From: Paramecium tetraurelia
Lineage: Eukaryota; Ciliophora; Oligohymenophorea; Peniculida; Parameciidae
Assembly (NCBI RefSeq): GCF_000165425.1
Contig: NW_001798956.1
Location: 1,373 to 65,372, forward strand
DNA length: 64,000 nt
Direction: 5' to 3'
In this document: positions 51,652 to 63,112 of the stretch, in pieces
Layout: each line of letters opens with the position of its first letter
How positions within the stretch are numbered: the stretch's first letter is position 1
Program-made: the position numbers and the translations under genes
Notes under the pieces: model-generated
The model's input: the letters and a program-made list of their open reading frames with translations, nothing else
Told to the model about the DNA's origin: nothing
The model's database searches: none

Positions 51652-51733
51652 CTTATTATTATAAATAATATTTTAAATAAAAGTGATTTTATAATATTGT
51701 CTATGATGACTTCATCATTTTTATATTATTATA

Positions 51734-52838
51734 TCATTCATCATCAAATAATGTGATACTTGGTTATCCAAAAGCTATTAATCTGTTGTATTTAGCATTC
51801 ATGATGACTGTATAGAAAGTCCCTTCGTTATGGATAGGATAAGTGTCCATAACAGCATACACGCCAAATTCATTTAACAGATTATTTTACATTTTAGCTA
51901 ACAAGTCTTCTCCAATGGTTCTTCTTTGATCTTCTACAGGATCTGGTAGCCAATGATCATAATTTGTCTAAACCAAATACTTGTAACCATTCGATCCTTG
52001 ATTTGAACTACTCAAAGATATAGTTGGAAATTTCTCAAATGGATCTCTTGAAATGATCACTCCTTGATCCTTTCCTGTTCCTCCGATAATATTGTAAAGT
52101 GCACATGCCACATTGTTTTATTCAAGATATGATACTACCTTATCGAAGGTGTTCAGTTTTTCATTTACTAAAACTTCTCTATATGCCCATGCTAATGAGG
52201 GTACACCTTATTTAATGAAAGTCAAGAGTTAATCTTTGCTTAATGGATTACCAAACCTCCAATTCTCCTCAAGGGAAGCGACGTTGTATTTCAACAAAGT
52301 AACAAATCCAACTTTGAACCAATACCAATCAACTGATTCTCCTAAATATTTTCCATCTTTCTTAATTGTCAAGTGTAATACGATATTTCTTGCTTAACCT
52401 GGGTATTAATCCATATTTCTGCCATGAATTACTTGATCTCCAATTGATAATAACACTCCTGTGCATTCAGTAACATTGCTTGTAATGTGTCCGATTTCAT
52501 GGAAGTATGCCCAAGCAGCCATATACTCAAAGGTAACTTCTGGTCTATTGAATTTCTTCAACGATTCCTTCTATTTCTAACGAATATTCAGGGAAATTCT
52601 TTCTTATTGCAGTTGCCATTGTAATATAATCTTCAGGAGCCAAAATACTGAAGGTCTCTTCGTTATGAGCTTAGAAAACTGGGCCAAATGAATTCTCATA
52701 TCCGTATAAATCCAGTATAGTTCTGACAGACTCTTTCCATCTTTGTCTTGGAGGTGCACTCAAATCAATCTCTACTTCAGGAAGATAATTGAAACAACAG
52801 GCTGTTGCTAATAACACTAGTAGTATTTTGTATTACAT
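51734..52838 (-). CDS. NAAA/acid-ceramidase-like amidase, copy 2
   Basis: About 367 residues, tandem paralogue of the previous gene (82 bp apart, same strand). Signal peptide MQYKILLVLLATACC; likely nucleophile Cys125 in VTECTGVLL; RNMD motif in VIHGRNMDQ; QRRTIGEDLL and TYPIHNEGTFY near the end. It has no intron at the site used in copy 1. A net +1 shift occurs at a T/A homopolymer, 52552-52554, just before FNRPEVTFEY; without removing one base the frame meets a TGA about ten codons later. Role as for copy 1: hydrolysis of N-acyl amides or ceramide in an acidic compartment. Confidence 0.83.
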
Positions 52839-52919
52839 GAAATAATTTTATAATAATTGATTAACCTATTTTAAATTTATATTATATAATGATGACTTCA
52901 CTTAAATGAATTAATGACT

Positions 52920-54997
52920 TCACTACCTGGTCATACCTTCTTACTTTTTCTTGTTTCCACCCAATTTATTTTACTCATGGATATATCTACTATCTATTTT
53001 CAATATATTGGCACAATAATCAGGCAACTAGTCAAAAACGTTCTTCTGTAACAAGATTTCCTTTTATTAAAATATAAATTATACTTTTCCTGCATTTTTA
53101 CCAGCTCCATCATGAATGCTAATACCACAATGAAATGTTTCCTGCATTTACTTAACCACATATGCAAAACTATAAATGTCTTCGATCTTCCCTTAATGAT
53201 CAAATCCAAAATATTCCAAACCTACAACTCTATTTATTTATTGATTGTGTTATTTCTCAGCTATCAATTGTAACCCCTTGAATTCACCTTATTTAACTTC
53301 ACTTTAGTTTAATCTCAAATTTTTAATTCTGTAACTCCTCTACATAAGTTCTTCAATTCTCTTGTGTAGTCTTTCTAAAGTAATCTAATTTTATGGTTAT
53401 TTTTTTTTCTATTCCTTCTCCTTCTCTTTTTCCTTTTCTTTCTCCTTATCTTTCTCCTTATCTTATTCTTCTTATTCATCCTCACTTTCAGATTAATGTT
53501 CTTTTATTCCTAATTCATTAACCAAATCTTCTGTTAACACTATCATCTTTTTCTCCTATTTCAAATTCTTCTTTATGTATTAGTTCAATTGTGATATGTA
53601 TTATTCTCTTGTTAATGGTTCAACTTTTTAATTGTCTTCCCCTTCCTTAGCGAATAGTTTCACCAAAGGACCAACTGGTAAAAAGAGATCAGTGACCTCG
53701 ATATTCTATTTGTACTAAGCAACCTGATTCTTTTCTTCCTTCTCTTCATCACCTTTCTTTGCTGCCGTTAATACGGTTGGTTCCCAATCAGTAATTTATT
53801 CATGTTATCTATCAATTTTAGTTATTGAAGGTTATCCTCCCTTTTTGACTTCCTTGTATTCAATCAAACCCTCCTTTTACATTGTCTACAAAAATCTATC
53901 AAAATATACATAAGAATTTACTTTCCGATCTTTTAATATGATGAATTCTTTAGATCTAATTCAATTCCTGGTTTCTTAAATGCAAGCATATACTTTTCAT
54001 AGAATACTTATCCTTCTAATGGCAATTATTTATCATTAATTCCGATTTTACAAGCATTTAAAAATGATTCCTTTATGTATTCATCCATTACTTTTGTTGG
54101 AACACCTCCAACTTATTGTTATTGTTACTATTTCTATTATTATTACTTATTTTAAGCACCACCTTTTTTGTGTTTATTATCATCATCACTATCATCCGAG
54201 AATTATTATTTAACTTATTATTATTGCTATTACTGTTATTATTAAACTGGCTTAGCTTTGGCCGCCTTTTTCTATTCTTTTTTAGCTGCTGGTTTCTTAG
54301 CTCCAGGTGCAATCATATTCAAATCAATATCATCATCTGAGTATTCCTCATAGTTTTATGTTTTCATTTCTTAGACTTCATCAAAGTTTTCAGGTTCAAT
54401 TGGTTAACCCAATTCATTTGGACCATGCTCCCATAATTTATCCCCTTGTTTATGCAAAATATATCCAGCTATTCCCTTCTCCTATTCTTTCTTTAAATCT
54501 ATTGAATCACAACCAATTGGCTATAATTGCCAATAATCTAGATATTCTATTGTAATTACTTTTTTTCATGATTTACCAACTTCTTAATAGCATCCTTCTT
54601 GAATTCTCCCAATTTCTCTTAATTACTTATTTAAGTCCATAAAACCTTTCCTGCCTTGAGTACTGCTGCTTCATCAATACCATCTTTTAATATCAAAGTA
54701 CCAATTAATCTTGGATACTCAGCAACAACAAACACTAATGAATATCTCAATAAATATTTACATGATGGAACATAATCCTCCTTCCCTGTACCATCAACAA
54801 AGGCAGGATATTCATCTGTATGATAAATTATCATCTTTGATCCAATTCAGCTTCTCTTGCATACACGAATCAGAATCCTCAAAGATCTTTTTGACTGTTA
54901 GTGCATCGAATTATTTCCTAAGTGTAGTCTCAAAGTTATCCTTGTCCTTTCCCTTTAAAAGAACAGATCCCTAAATTTTAATTGTTTTGCCAAACAT
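52920..54997 (-). CDS. EIF2D: Translation factor eIF2D (ligatin)
   Basis: About 675 residues. The order is an MCT-1-like N-terminal domain starting MFGKTIKIQGSVLLKGKD, a PUA domain (VDGTGKEDYVPS ... GTLILKDGIDEAAVL), a poly-Gln/acidic linker coded mostly by TAA, TAG and CAA, a SWIB/MDM2-like domain (LDLKNSSYQKIGKFLQTMQ), a long charged Lys/Glu stretch, and a SUI1 domain (VKQGEFKGLQ ... CGISIHDGAGKNAGKVQ). eIF2D delivers tRNA to the ribosomal P site and acts in re-initiation and 40S recycling. Two introns are inferred (22 nt TAG, 26 nt TAG). Two net +1 shifts are needed: one between 54835 and 54850, one in a seven-T run at 54560-54566 beside the first intron. Confidence 0.85.
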
Positions 54998-55018
54998 TAA
55001 ATTTCTTTAATTAAAACA

Positions 55019-56466
55019 ATGGGATGTTGTCTCATTAAAAAAAAGAAGTCCCTAAAAACATATGGATATACTCTAAATAATTAGGTTGAAGAAAACAAAC
55101 AAGACATTAAACAATCCTTTATTCAAGATATTTAAGTTATAATATTGAATCATTCAGAAGATGAGTAAGATAAAGATTCCCTCCATTCAAATTTAGAGTA
55201 TATAAGTCATTATTTTTAGCGCTGACAGCTGGGTATAAGGGGAAGTTCTTGGATAAGGTGCATTTGGAAAAGTAGTAATGGGACTTCAAAAGAATGGTTA
55301 AATTATGGCAGTCAAATAGGTTTTCATACAGAATTTTAATGACCAAGTAAGAGTCACTTGCCTATTTTATAGAGAGTTATATAGTTACAGAAGGAAATCT
55401 AAATGCTTAGCAAATTACAACATCCAAACATAGTCAGATATTTAGGTTGTGAGCAAAAGAATTAATTTATTAATATTTTTCTTGAATATGTTAGTGGAGG
55501 TTCGGTGTAATCCATGCTTGAAAGGTTTGGTTGTTTTAAAGAAAGTCTAATTAAGACATATCTACGATAAATATTATTAGGTTTGAGTTATTTACATGCA
55601 AAAAATGTGATTCATCGAGATATTAAAGGAGGTAATATTTTGATTGACAATTCTGGGAAGTGCAAATTGGCTGGTAAAATAAGGTGTAATTCTTTATAGA
55701 CTTTGGAAGCAGTAAATAATTGAGTGATTTTGCTCATGATACTCTTGGTTCTATCTGTGGAACTCCCAATTACATGGCTCCTGAAGTTATCAATTAAGAA
55801 TAATATGGAAAAAAGGCAGATATTTGGAGTTTAGGATGTACCATTATTGAAATGGCCACAGGTCTACCTCCATTCTCAGAATTAAAGGATGCGATTGCAA
55901 TCATGGTCAGAATTGGAAAATCAACTAAACCTCCTTCTATTCCTCCATAGTTGATATCGGCTGAATCTAGGCACTTTGTATCACTTTGTTTATAAATTGA
56001 TCCCAAAAAAAGGGCGACAGTCGATGAATTACTCAATCATCCTTTTTTGAGAAAGTCCTAAATTAATACTATTTCCAAGAATACATAAAAGATTCCCAAA
56101 AAAGAATCTACCATGATTAAGCACACTTTTTTATTAGACAATGAAGTCGAAGCTGATTAAATTGAGCCAAATTCTCCTTAATTTTAAGGATTATAAGGTA
56201 AATCCTTGTCTAAAACTAATTAAATTAGTGTCAAAAAAAAAGTTGAGCCTCCGAACTATAACTTAATTGTTGAACCCGATTTGAGCGATTAAATTGATTT
56301 AGAATAAAGATAATAGGAGATTACAAACTGTGATAGCAATGGTTATATTAAATTCTCATAAGATGATAATTAAAAAAGTGTAAAAGCAAAGGAATCAAAT
56401 TAAAACAAATAAAATTTGTAAAATGACTTAGATAATGTTTTAAATTAGTACTCATAATAGAAGTGA
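55019..56466 (+). CDS. MAPKKK-like (STE11/MEKK) protein kinase
   Basis: 457 residues after three introns (22, 26, 26 nt, all TAG); frame closes exactly at TGA. The N-terminus [10 protein letters not shown] is a dual lipidation signal (N-myristoylation of Gly2, palmitoylation of Cys3/4, then a basic patch), so it likely sits at a membrane. The kinase domain has [30 protein letters not shown] (split by an intron), [10 protein letters not shown] and ADIWSLGC. The KGGN and NYMAPEV forms are typical of MEKK/STE11. The C-terminal ~140 residues are polar, Gln/Asn-rich. Divergent from eIF2D with only 21 bp between start codons. Confidence 0.88.
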
Positions 56467-56638
56467 TTCAATTGGACAATGTTTGATCAAATATAATTAA
56501 GAAAACAATAGATAATTCTTATTTTGAAATAATTTCAACTATCTATAAATTTTTAATTGAATAATGAAAATTCATAAGAAATATTAAATAATAATGTATA
56601 TGTGAAAAATGAATATATGTTTATGTCATTTATTAATC

Positions 56639-56965
56639 TCACTTATAAAATGAATTATAGACTTAATCATTTTTATCATTAACTTTGGTCATATCATCTA
56701 CAAATTATTTACGCACCTGAGTTCTAAATTATGCATACTCAAATGAACAGCTATCAATACAATTATCAAATTATTCAATCATTTTTTCCCTTTTGTTTTC
56801 TTCAATTTCAAATAATGAATTAATATTATAGTGATTTTTAATCTTTTATGAACATATTACAAAGCATTTTTTAGTCAAATTAAACAGTGAGCATTCTAAA
56901 GCTAATTAATCGACAATTTTATTTTATTGTTATTATGATTATGATTATGGTAAATTAAAATTCAT
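56639..56965 (-). CDS. Small twin-CX3C protein, Tim-like
   Basis: Intronless, 108 residues. A Gln-rich start is followed by two CX3C motifs: CFVIC at 34-38 and CIDSC at 69-73, plus Cys25. Twin CX3C helical hairpins are the hallmark of small Tim chaperones and FAM136A-like proteins of the mitochondrial intermembrane space, imported by the Mia40 disulfide relay. The spacing here (30 residues) is longer than the 11-17 of classic small Tims, so the exact family is open. Highly charged helices flank the motifs. Confidence 0.65.
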
Positions 56966-57132
56966 TTATCAAAATTTAATACTTAAATTATTTATTCTGA
57001 TTCTTTTCTTTATTAATATACCCCATTCTTTTTGTATATTAACAAAGAGTAAAAAGACTAATAAGTAACTACCTAAGAATCTATGAAAAGTATGATGGTT
57101 CAGAGAATCGAGTTATGATAATAAATCATTAT

Positions 57133-57393
57133 TCATTTTTTTTTATTTGTAATATCATTAATGAATTTTGCTGGCTCAAAAACTGGTACATGGCATTCCA
57201 TTATTGGAGTTGGTGTACCTATGACTGTCATTGATTCTTTCCTATCCTGCGTAAATTGGGAGTCATTTTAAGATTGTTACCAAATCTTGTTCGGTTATTG
57301 CTTCTCAAGATTATTTTGCCTTTCTACTGAATCTTGTTTTCTGTTTACAGCCTTTTATTGAAACCTGTTGTTATTTATTCCGAAGTCATTCAT
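57133..57393 (-). CDS. Small hydrophilic protein, unknown
   Basis: Intronless 86-residue frame, MNDFGINNNRFQQKAVNRK at the start, rich in Asn, Gln, Lys and Arg for 50 residues, then a Pro/Ile-rich conserved-looking end (VIGTPTPIMECHVPVFEP) and a Lys-rich tail. No signal peptide or membrane segment. No family recognised. The less random C-terminal half and placement in an otherwise empty interval support a real gene, but it could be chance. Confidence 0.5.
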
Positions 57394-57592
57394 TTATTTC
57401 AGTAGTTTATTTAAATTAAATATTAATTCTAAATTACCCTCCTTATAAAATGGATGGAATTACTATATGGAAGTTGGTTTTGGATGAATATGATAAATTG
57501 ATTTGTATATTCTATGAAATACAATTTTTGCTCCAAAACATTTGATTATAAGCTTTATATGAAAGTATATATAAAATATTAAAAATTTAAAT

Positions 57593-59637
57593 ATGAAAAT
57601 TAAGAAGAAGAATGAACAGTAGAGAGTTACAGAATTAGGGGAACACATTTTGAAAACTTAAAATACTATGTTGGCTGCTAAAATCGATTAATTAAAGAAG
57701 GAGATTTAAAATATGAAATCTGTATACAACAACCCAATATATCTAGTTTCTAGTTACCAGAATAGACAGAGCGAGAGCTAGTTTAATCGGAGGAACTGAT
57801 TCATTATAAAAAACTGAGTAATTAACTGTCTCGAAGAATACGAATCATTATGGCTTATAATGAGGAGGCAATTCAAAAAAAAGTGGCTTAAGAAGATATC
57901 TAACAAGAGAAATTTGAATGTCTATGTGGTGCTAATTAGATTGATTCTATTAAATATTTACTTGTAAATGGTCATCAATAAATATTGTAATAATAATAAT
58001 AAGAAATCCCACCACCAGAAGAAAATAATTAATAAACTCAATCTAATCAAAAGTAAAAAATACTTAAATAATTAGAGATTATATAAAGAAATTGATCTAG
58101 GAATCTTCGGAAGAGAAGGCTCAATTGCTCCATTAGATTGAGGAGTTGAAATTGCAGTAGAAGTTGCCTGAAGAACAATTCTTTCAAACTCAATTATTTG
58201 CAGAATTAGTATAATAAAATAACTATTTAACAACTACGCTATTCAACATCGAGGAGTAATTGATATAGGTAATTGTTCTCATAATCGTAGGCTTAATTAA
58301 TCAATAAAGAGTAACTTGAAAAAAACTAACAGTAATTACAATAGTATCAATTGGAGTGCGAATAAAAAATAAAAGATTTATTTTCATAGCAAGATACTAT
58401 AAAAATAGAGATCAAATAGAGTGATGATTAGATACAGAATACTTTGATTGAAGAATTGAAATCTTAAGTAGAACATTCATCCAAAATGATTGAGGATCTA
58501 AAGATTGAATTGTAATAATGCAGAGAACGTAATAAGGAAGCATAAAATCAATTGGTTGAATTAATTAATTTGAAACAGACATTATTGAATTAAAATAATG
58601 AATTGAAATAGTATATAAGTGTTCATAAGATACTATCTAAGGATGAGAAAATTGAATAAGTGACACTTAGATATGAAAAACATAAATAATTGTTGTATGA
58701 AATAGAATAAGAGTATGCAAATACTAAATCTAGTGAATTCATTCAAAGATTTCGAGAATTTGTTGGGTATGTCAAGATGAGAGATGAAAAAGTGAAGGGA
58801 TTGGAACAATAATTGGAGGCAAAGATAAATGATTGTAATAATATAAAGAAGGTAAATATGTAGTATTATAAAATTTCAGTAAATACAACAATTGATTGAC
58901 GAATTAGATTATAATTCAAATTCTTTTAATTCTATTAATGAGACTAATAAGAATCTAAGCAAACTTGTAAATGAAACCCAAAAGAATTTGAGCAGAGCTA
59001 TGTAAGAGAAGGTCGACGAACGTATAAAGTTCGAAACAGAAAGATAAGTATGATCATCAATCTATATATTAATAGTAATTTCAATAAAAATTACAAATTG
59101 CAGATGACACAATCAAATAATTACAATAATAGAATGATTAACAAAAAAAACTATTAAATCTAGTTGAAAGTGAAAAAATGAGTTACAAAGAAACAATTAG
59201 AACGTTACAAAAGTCAGATGGTGAAAGCTAACAGAAATTGCTATAAAAAGAATGGGATATTAGTAAAATTTTAGAAGAAAGCAAAATTATATAGGAAAGA
59301 GAGAAATTGAGTGAGTCAATCAATGTAAAATTCATAAAAAAGGCAGAGAAGTCGAAAAGCAAACTAAAATATTTGAAGTTGTAAATGAAATTGTAATTAT
59401 GATATTTTATATTATAGAGAATCTAAAGATACTGATAATGAACTATTGACATCTTTAAAAATGATGGTTGATTGTCAATAATGTAAAAAAAGAGCAAAAT
59501 AAGTTATTCTAATGAAATGCTTACATATGTTCTGTAAACCTTGCATTGATGACAATCAAAAAAATCGTAATAGAGCATGTCCAGTGTGCAGAGCTAAGTA
59601 TGGAATTGAAGAGGTGAAAGCTATAATATTAAATTGA
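57593..59637 (+). CDS. BRE1: BRE1-like coiled-coil RING E3 ligase
   Basis: About 620 residues, mostly long coiled coil (heptad Leu/Ile with many Gln from TAA/TAG), ending in a C3HC4 RING: CQQCKKRAKQVILMKCLHMF, then CKPC, CPVCRAKYG, and GIEEVKAIIL at the terminus. The order and the terminal RING with the I/V-x-x-I ending are those of BRE1/RNF20-RNF40, the E3 that monoubiquitinates histone H2B. Several short introns are needed: 25 nt after MKS, a ~19-nt one ending AAG near 57.82 kb, 23 nt near 58.06 kb, 22 nt near 58.27 kb, and others in 58.85-59.42 kb. Exact 5' exon borders are less certain than the 3' half. Nuclear chromatin role by homology. Confidence 0.82.
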
Positions 59638-59796
59638 GATAATAATATTTCATAAATCAATATAGATAATAATATTCATGATCCAATTTCTGATCATATC
59701 CATTTCTATTTTTGTAATTATAATTTAATAATTAATTGAAATTTTACTAGTATATATCCAATTATTAGCAAAAAATAATTTCTTTTATAAAAATTA

Positions 59797-61816
59797 ATGT
59801 ATATATTGTCTTTCCTGATTTTAGAAGTGCTCAGCTTTGCACAAGATAATACTTCAGTCTGCGTTCAAGAAATGAATAATTTACTATCCCTGCCAATTAA
59901 CTAACAATTGCAACTCGTATTACCATACTATTCAATCTCTGGAGACTGGATCGAGAAGTTTGGATATTATGACAGATGCTTAAGAGAAGATCAGACATAC
60001 ACTTCAGTCCAAATAGATTAAATCTTGTACAAATTGAATTATGGATTCTGCCATTCTAACATTTGCTCTGCGCATGATTTTAATTCTCAAGATGCACAAA
60101 TCATCATAAAGAACTTGCTTAACGTTAGTGGAATAGCCAATTTACTATAGGTATCAATTTGAAATTATAGTTAGATGAATTTAGAAACAACAACCTTAAG
60201 ATTCTATAATCCCTTAACATATTATCCTCATCTTGGATTAGGAACATATGTTACATCAGCTATAATTATCATATTGATTATCATGGCTTCAATAGATCCT
60301 ATATTGAGATTTATTAAGGCTTGCTAAAGTGCTCATACTCCTGATGATCGAGATGATGTTAAAGATGAATAAGCAAGTACTCCTGTTACTACTAAAAGTG
60401 AACCTTTGGAGAACTAAAACCTTATAGTTAAAGATTTCTCAATAATTCAAAATTATAAAAAGATTATGAATCTTAAGACAATTGATCCAAATTTGGCCAT
60501 GTTCAATGGTATTAGAGCTATATCATTTATGATGGTTGTATATGGACATGTGTGTGAAATGACAGCCACATCCACTTATATCTAAGAAGCGACCTTACAA
60601 TACAAGAAATGGAGTATCATATTGCTATATGATATGATGTATGCAGTTGACATCTTCTTTTGGGTAGGGGGATTCTTCTTAGGCTATGTAATGTGTGATG
60701 ATAAGAAAACATAATCTTTGTAGAAATATCCATTTTCTATTTTTATTTCGGTAGTTCATAGATTAATGAGAATTTGGCCATGTTATCTTTTATGTATTGC
60801 AATTAATTCATACATAATTCCATACTTAGGAAGTGGACCTAGATGGTTTTTAGAGGAAGGAGCCACACAATGTCCAGGAGGGGCATGGAAGAATGCATTC
60901 TTTATTGATAACTTTTATGAAGATTGGCAACTTTGTTTTGGATGGGGATGGTATTTAACATGCGACTTTCAATTATTCTTAACATGCCTAATCCCAATAA
61001 TGATTTATTGTCTAAATTATAAGACTGGATCGAAAATCTTAATTTTGTTGATGATTTTAGGTAGTTTAGGATGGGGATACTATTTAAGTATCCATTATAA
61101 TTTCTTGATTCCTGGTAAGAATACTTATAATCCTAATTATTACTATAAGTATTATGTAAGCACATATGCAAGGGCACCTCCTTACTTTTTGGGGTTACTT
61201 CTAGGTATTTTTTATAGGGAGTTAAAATAATCAAAGGGGAGTGGAAGTTTTAACATTCTCAATTATTGTAAATCCTTAATTTAAACGAGTGGAAGTAGAA
61301 TATTATTCTAGATTGTATGTTATGGAATAGGTTTTGGTTTGGTGCTCTTTTAATTTTTTGGATGGAAGAAAGAATTCAACAGTATGGAATTAATATGGCC
61401 TCAATGGTTTTAAAATTTCTATCACTCCATAAGCAAATGTCTATTTACATTCGCCATGACTTTGATTACATTACCCAATTTAGTTGGTGCATATGATATG
61501 TATTGATATATTATTAAAGCATAGATTTAATCGCAAGTTTATGAATAACACTCTGTTTAAATTTATGGCTAAGATATCATTTTCAATGTATTTGGTTCAT
61601 TTGATGATAATTGTAATAATTACTGAGACCTTTTATGAAACTCCATCTTTTTTCTAGTTAGATTTAGTTACAGGATTTGTTTGTGCAGTGTTTCTCTCGG
61701 TGATATTTGGATTGATGCTCTCACTCTTAGTAGAACTACCATTTGGTAATCTTGATACTCGTTTGACTAAGCTATTATCAGTCTCACCTAAAAAGATAGA
61801 ACCATTATTAAGTTGA
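59797..61816 (+). CDS. NRF-6-like acyltransferase 3 family membrane protein
   Basis: 664 residues with one 25-nt intron (GTA...TAG) near 61.5 kb; the frame closes exactly. A signal sequence (MYILSFLILEVLSFAQ) leads a Cys-containing lumenal domain like the NRF domain (GDWIEKFGYYDRCL). About ten hydrophobic segments follow, with the acyltransferase 3 signatures: FNGIRAISFMMVVYGHV, YAVDIFFWVGGFFLGY, RLMRIWPCYLL, WYLTCDFQLF and, near the end, SFSMYLVHLM. NRF-6/NDG-4 type proteins are integral-membrane acyl transferases involved in lipid handling in animals. Substrate unknown. Confidence 0.88.
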
Positions 61817-61941
61817 TGAATTTATAAACATAAATAAATTTTATAGTATTTTACATTTTCTAATAAATTCTGATTATAAAAATTGATTTAAATTTAATTA
61901 ACGCTATAAAGAATAGAAAATATCATTATCAACAATCCCAG

Positions 61942-62618
61942 ATGAATACCAATTATGAACAACTCCTTGAAGAAACCAAATCAAAAGTATTAGGACTATC
62001 AGAGTTAACGCCAGAGAATCAATGGGTTCAGGATTCGGTTAAAGATGGTTGCACTATCCATACAAAGATGAATCCATTAAACGAGTTAAAAATCAACAGA
62101 ATTGAAGCATAAGTTGATGTCGATCCAGAAGCCTTTATCAACTTGGTTACAAATATGACTAAAAAGAAGGAATATGATTCCAATTTCGAGGAGGTATTAT
62201 ATTGGAATATTCTTAAGGGAAGAGTTCTTGAGAAGCTCGATCAAAATACAACTATATATTATGCAAGAGGAAAACCACCTGTATTCATTGTCGATCCTAG
62301 AGACTTCTGTATTATTACAAGAAATTATAAATTGGGCGATGGTCATTATTTGGCTATTTGTAAGTTATTAATTAATATCTTGTAGCAAAATCAATTGAAC
62401 ATCCTTAAGCACCCTTAGTCAAAGGAATTTAAAGAGCCGAGATGATATTTGCTGGTTGGATAGTCAAAAAATTACCAAATGGAAAAACAAACATCATTAT
62501 GATAGGCCACATGAATCCAAAAGGGGATATTCCTAAAGCCATTGTTAATTAAGGAGCAAAGTTTTAAGTTGAAGGTTTAAATAAGGCGTTGAACTATTTA
62601 AATAAAAATAAATAGTGA
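61942..62618 (+). CDS. START-domain lipid-binding protein
   Basis: 216 residues after one 26-nt intron (GTA...TAG). The whole protein is one START-like helix-grip fold: N-terminal helix, IHTKMNPLNELKINR strand pair, VDVDPEAFINLV helix, KEYDSNFEEV, VDPRDFCIITRNYKL (the conserved DF...R region), GWIVKKLPNG and the C-terminal helix GAKFQVEGLNKALNYL. START domains bind sterols, phospholipids or ceramide in a hydrophobic pocket. No signal peptide or membrane anchor, so it is probably cytosolic, like StARD2/StARD10-type single-domain carriers. Confidence 0.87.
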
Positions 62619-63112
62619 TTTATTTATAATATACCATAAATAAGGGTAGATAAAATTATTATTAAAACAGATATCAAGCTATATAAACCTTATTCTAATA
62701 ATGAATATAAAGATCATTCTTAAGACTCTTTGAGTCTAATTAGAATAATTATTACTAATAATTCAACAAAATTTCTAATTTTTATGTTTGGATTTGCATA
62801 AATAATAAATTGATAATAATTGTATATCATTTTAAAATAGGTTTAGAAACTATATAATTAAAAAAGCAGTAAAATCTATTTACAATGGTAACTAAAATAA
62901 TAAAGAGACGATAAATTTATTCAACAATTTTTACTTTGATACAAATAAATTAAATTATAGATTTATTAAAAATATTTAATAATTTTGAACTAAAATTTAA
63001 TTAAACTATTATTAATATATTATAACTATTGTTTTGAACTAATATTTGGATAATAATTTTCTTAAGCTATAGAATAAATAATAATATCAATTTTAAACAA
63101 GTATGTCAAATA
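62619..63112. other. Intergenic between convergent genes, no gene seen
   Basis: About 490 bp of extremely AT-rich DNA between the stops of the START gene and the RING-PHD gene. No frame of note; long for a convergent gap in this window. Confidence 0.55.

Noticed and set aside
54088-54340. Overlapping Leu-rich plus-strand and Asn/Lys-rich minus-strand frames
   Set aside because: They are other-frame readings of the eIF2D poly-Gln linker (TAA/TAG/CAA runs).
19621-54850. Euplotes-style programmed +1 frameshifting at AAA-TAA/TAG
   Set aside because: The ten shift sites share no such motif, TAA/TAG are sense codons here, and telomere and intron features do not fit Euplotes. Kept only as an alternative in the findings.
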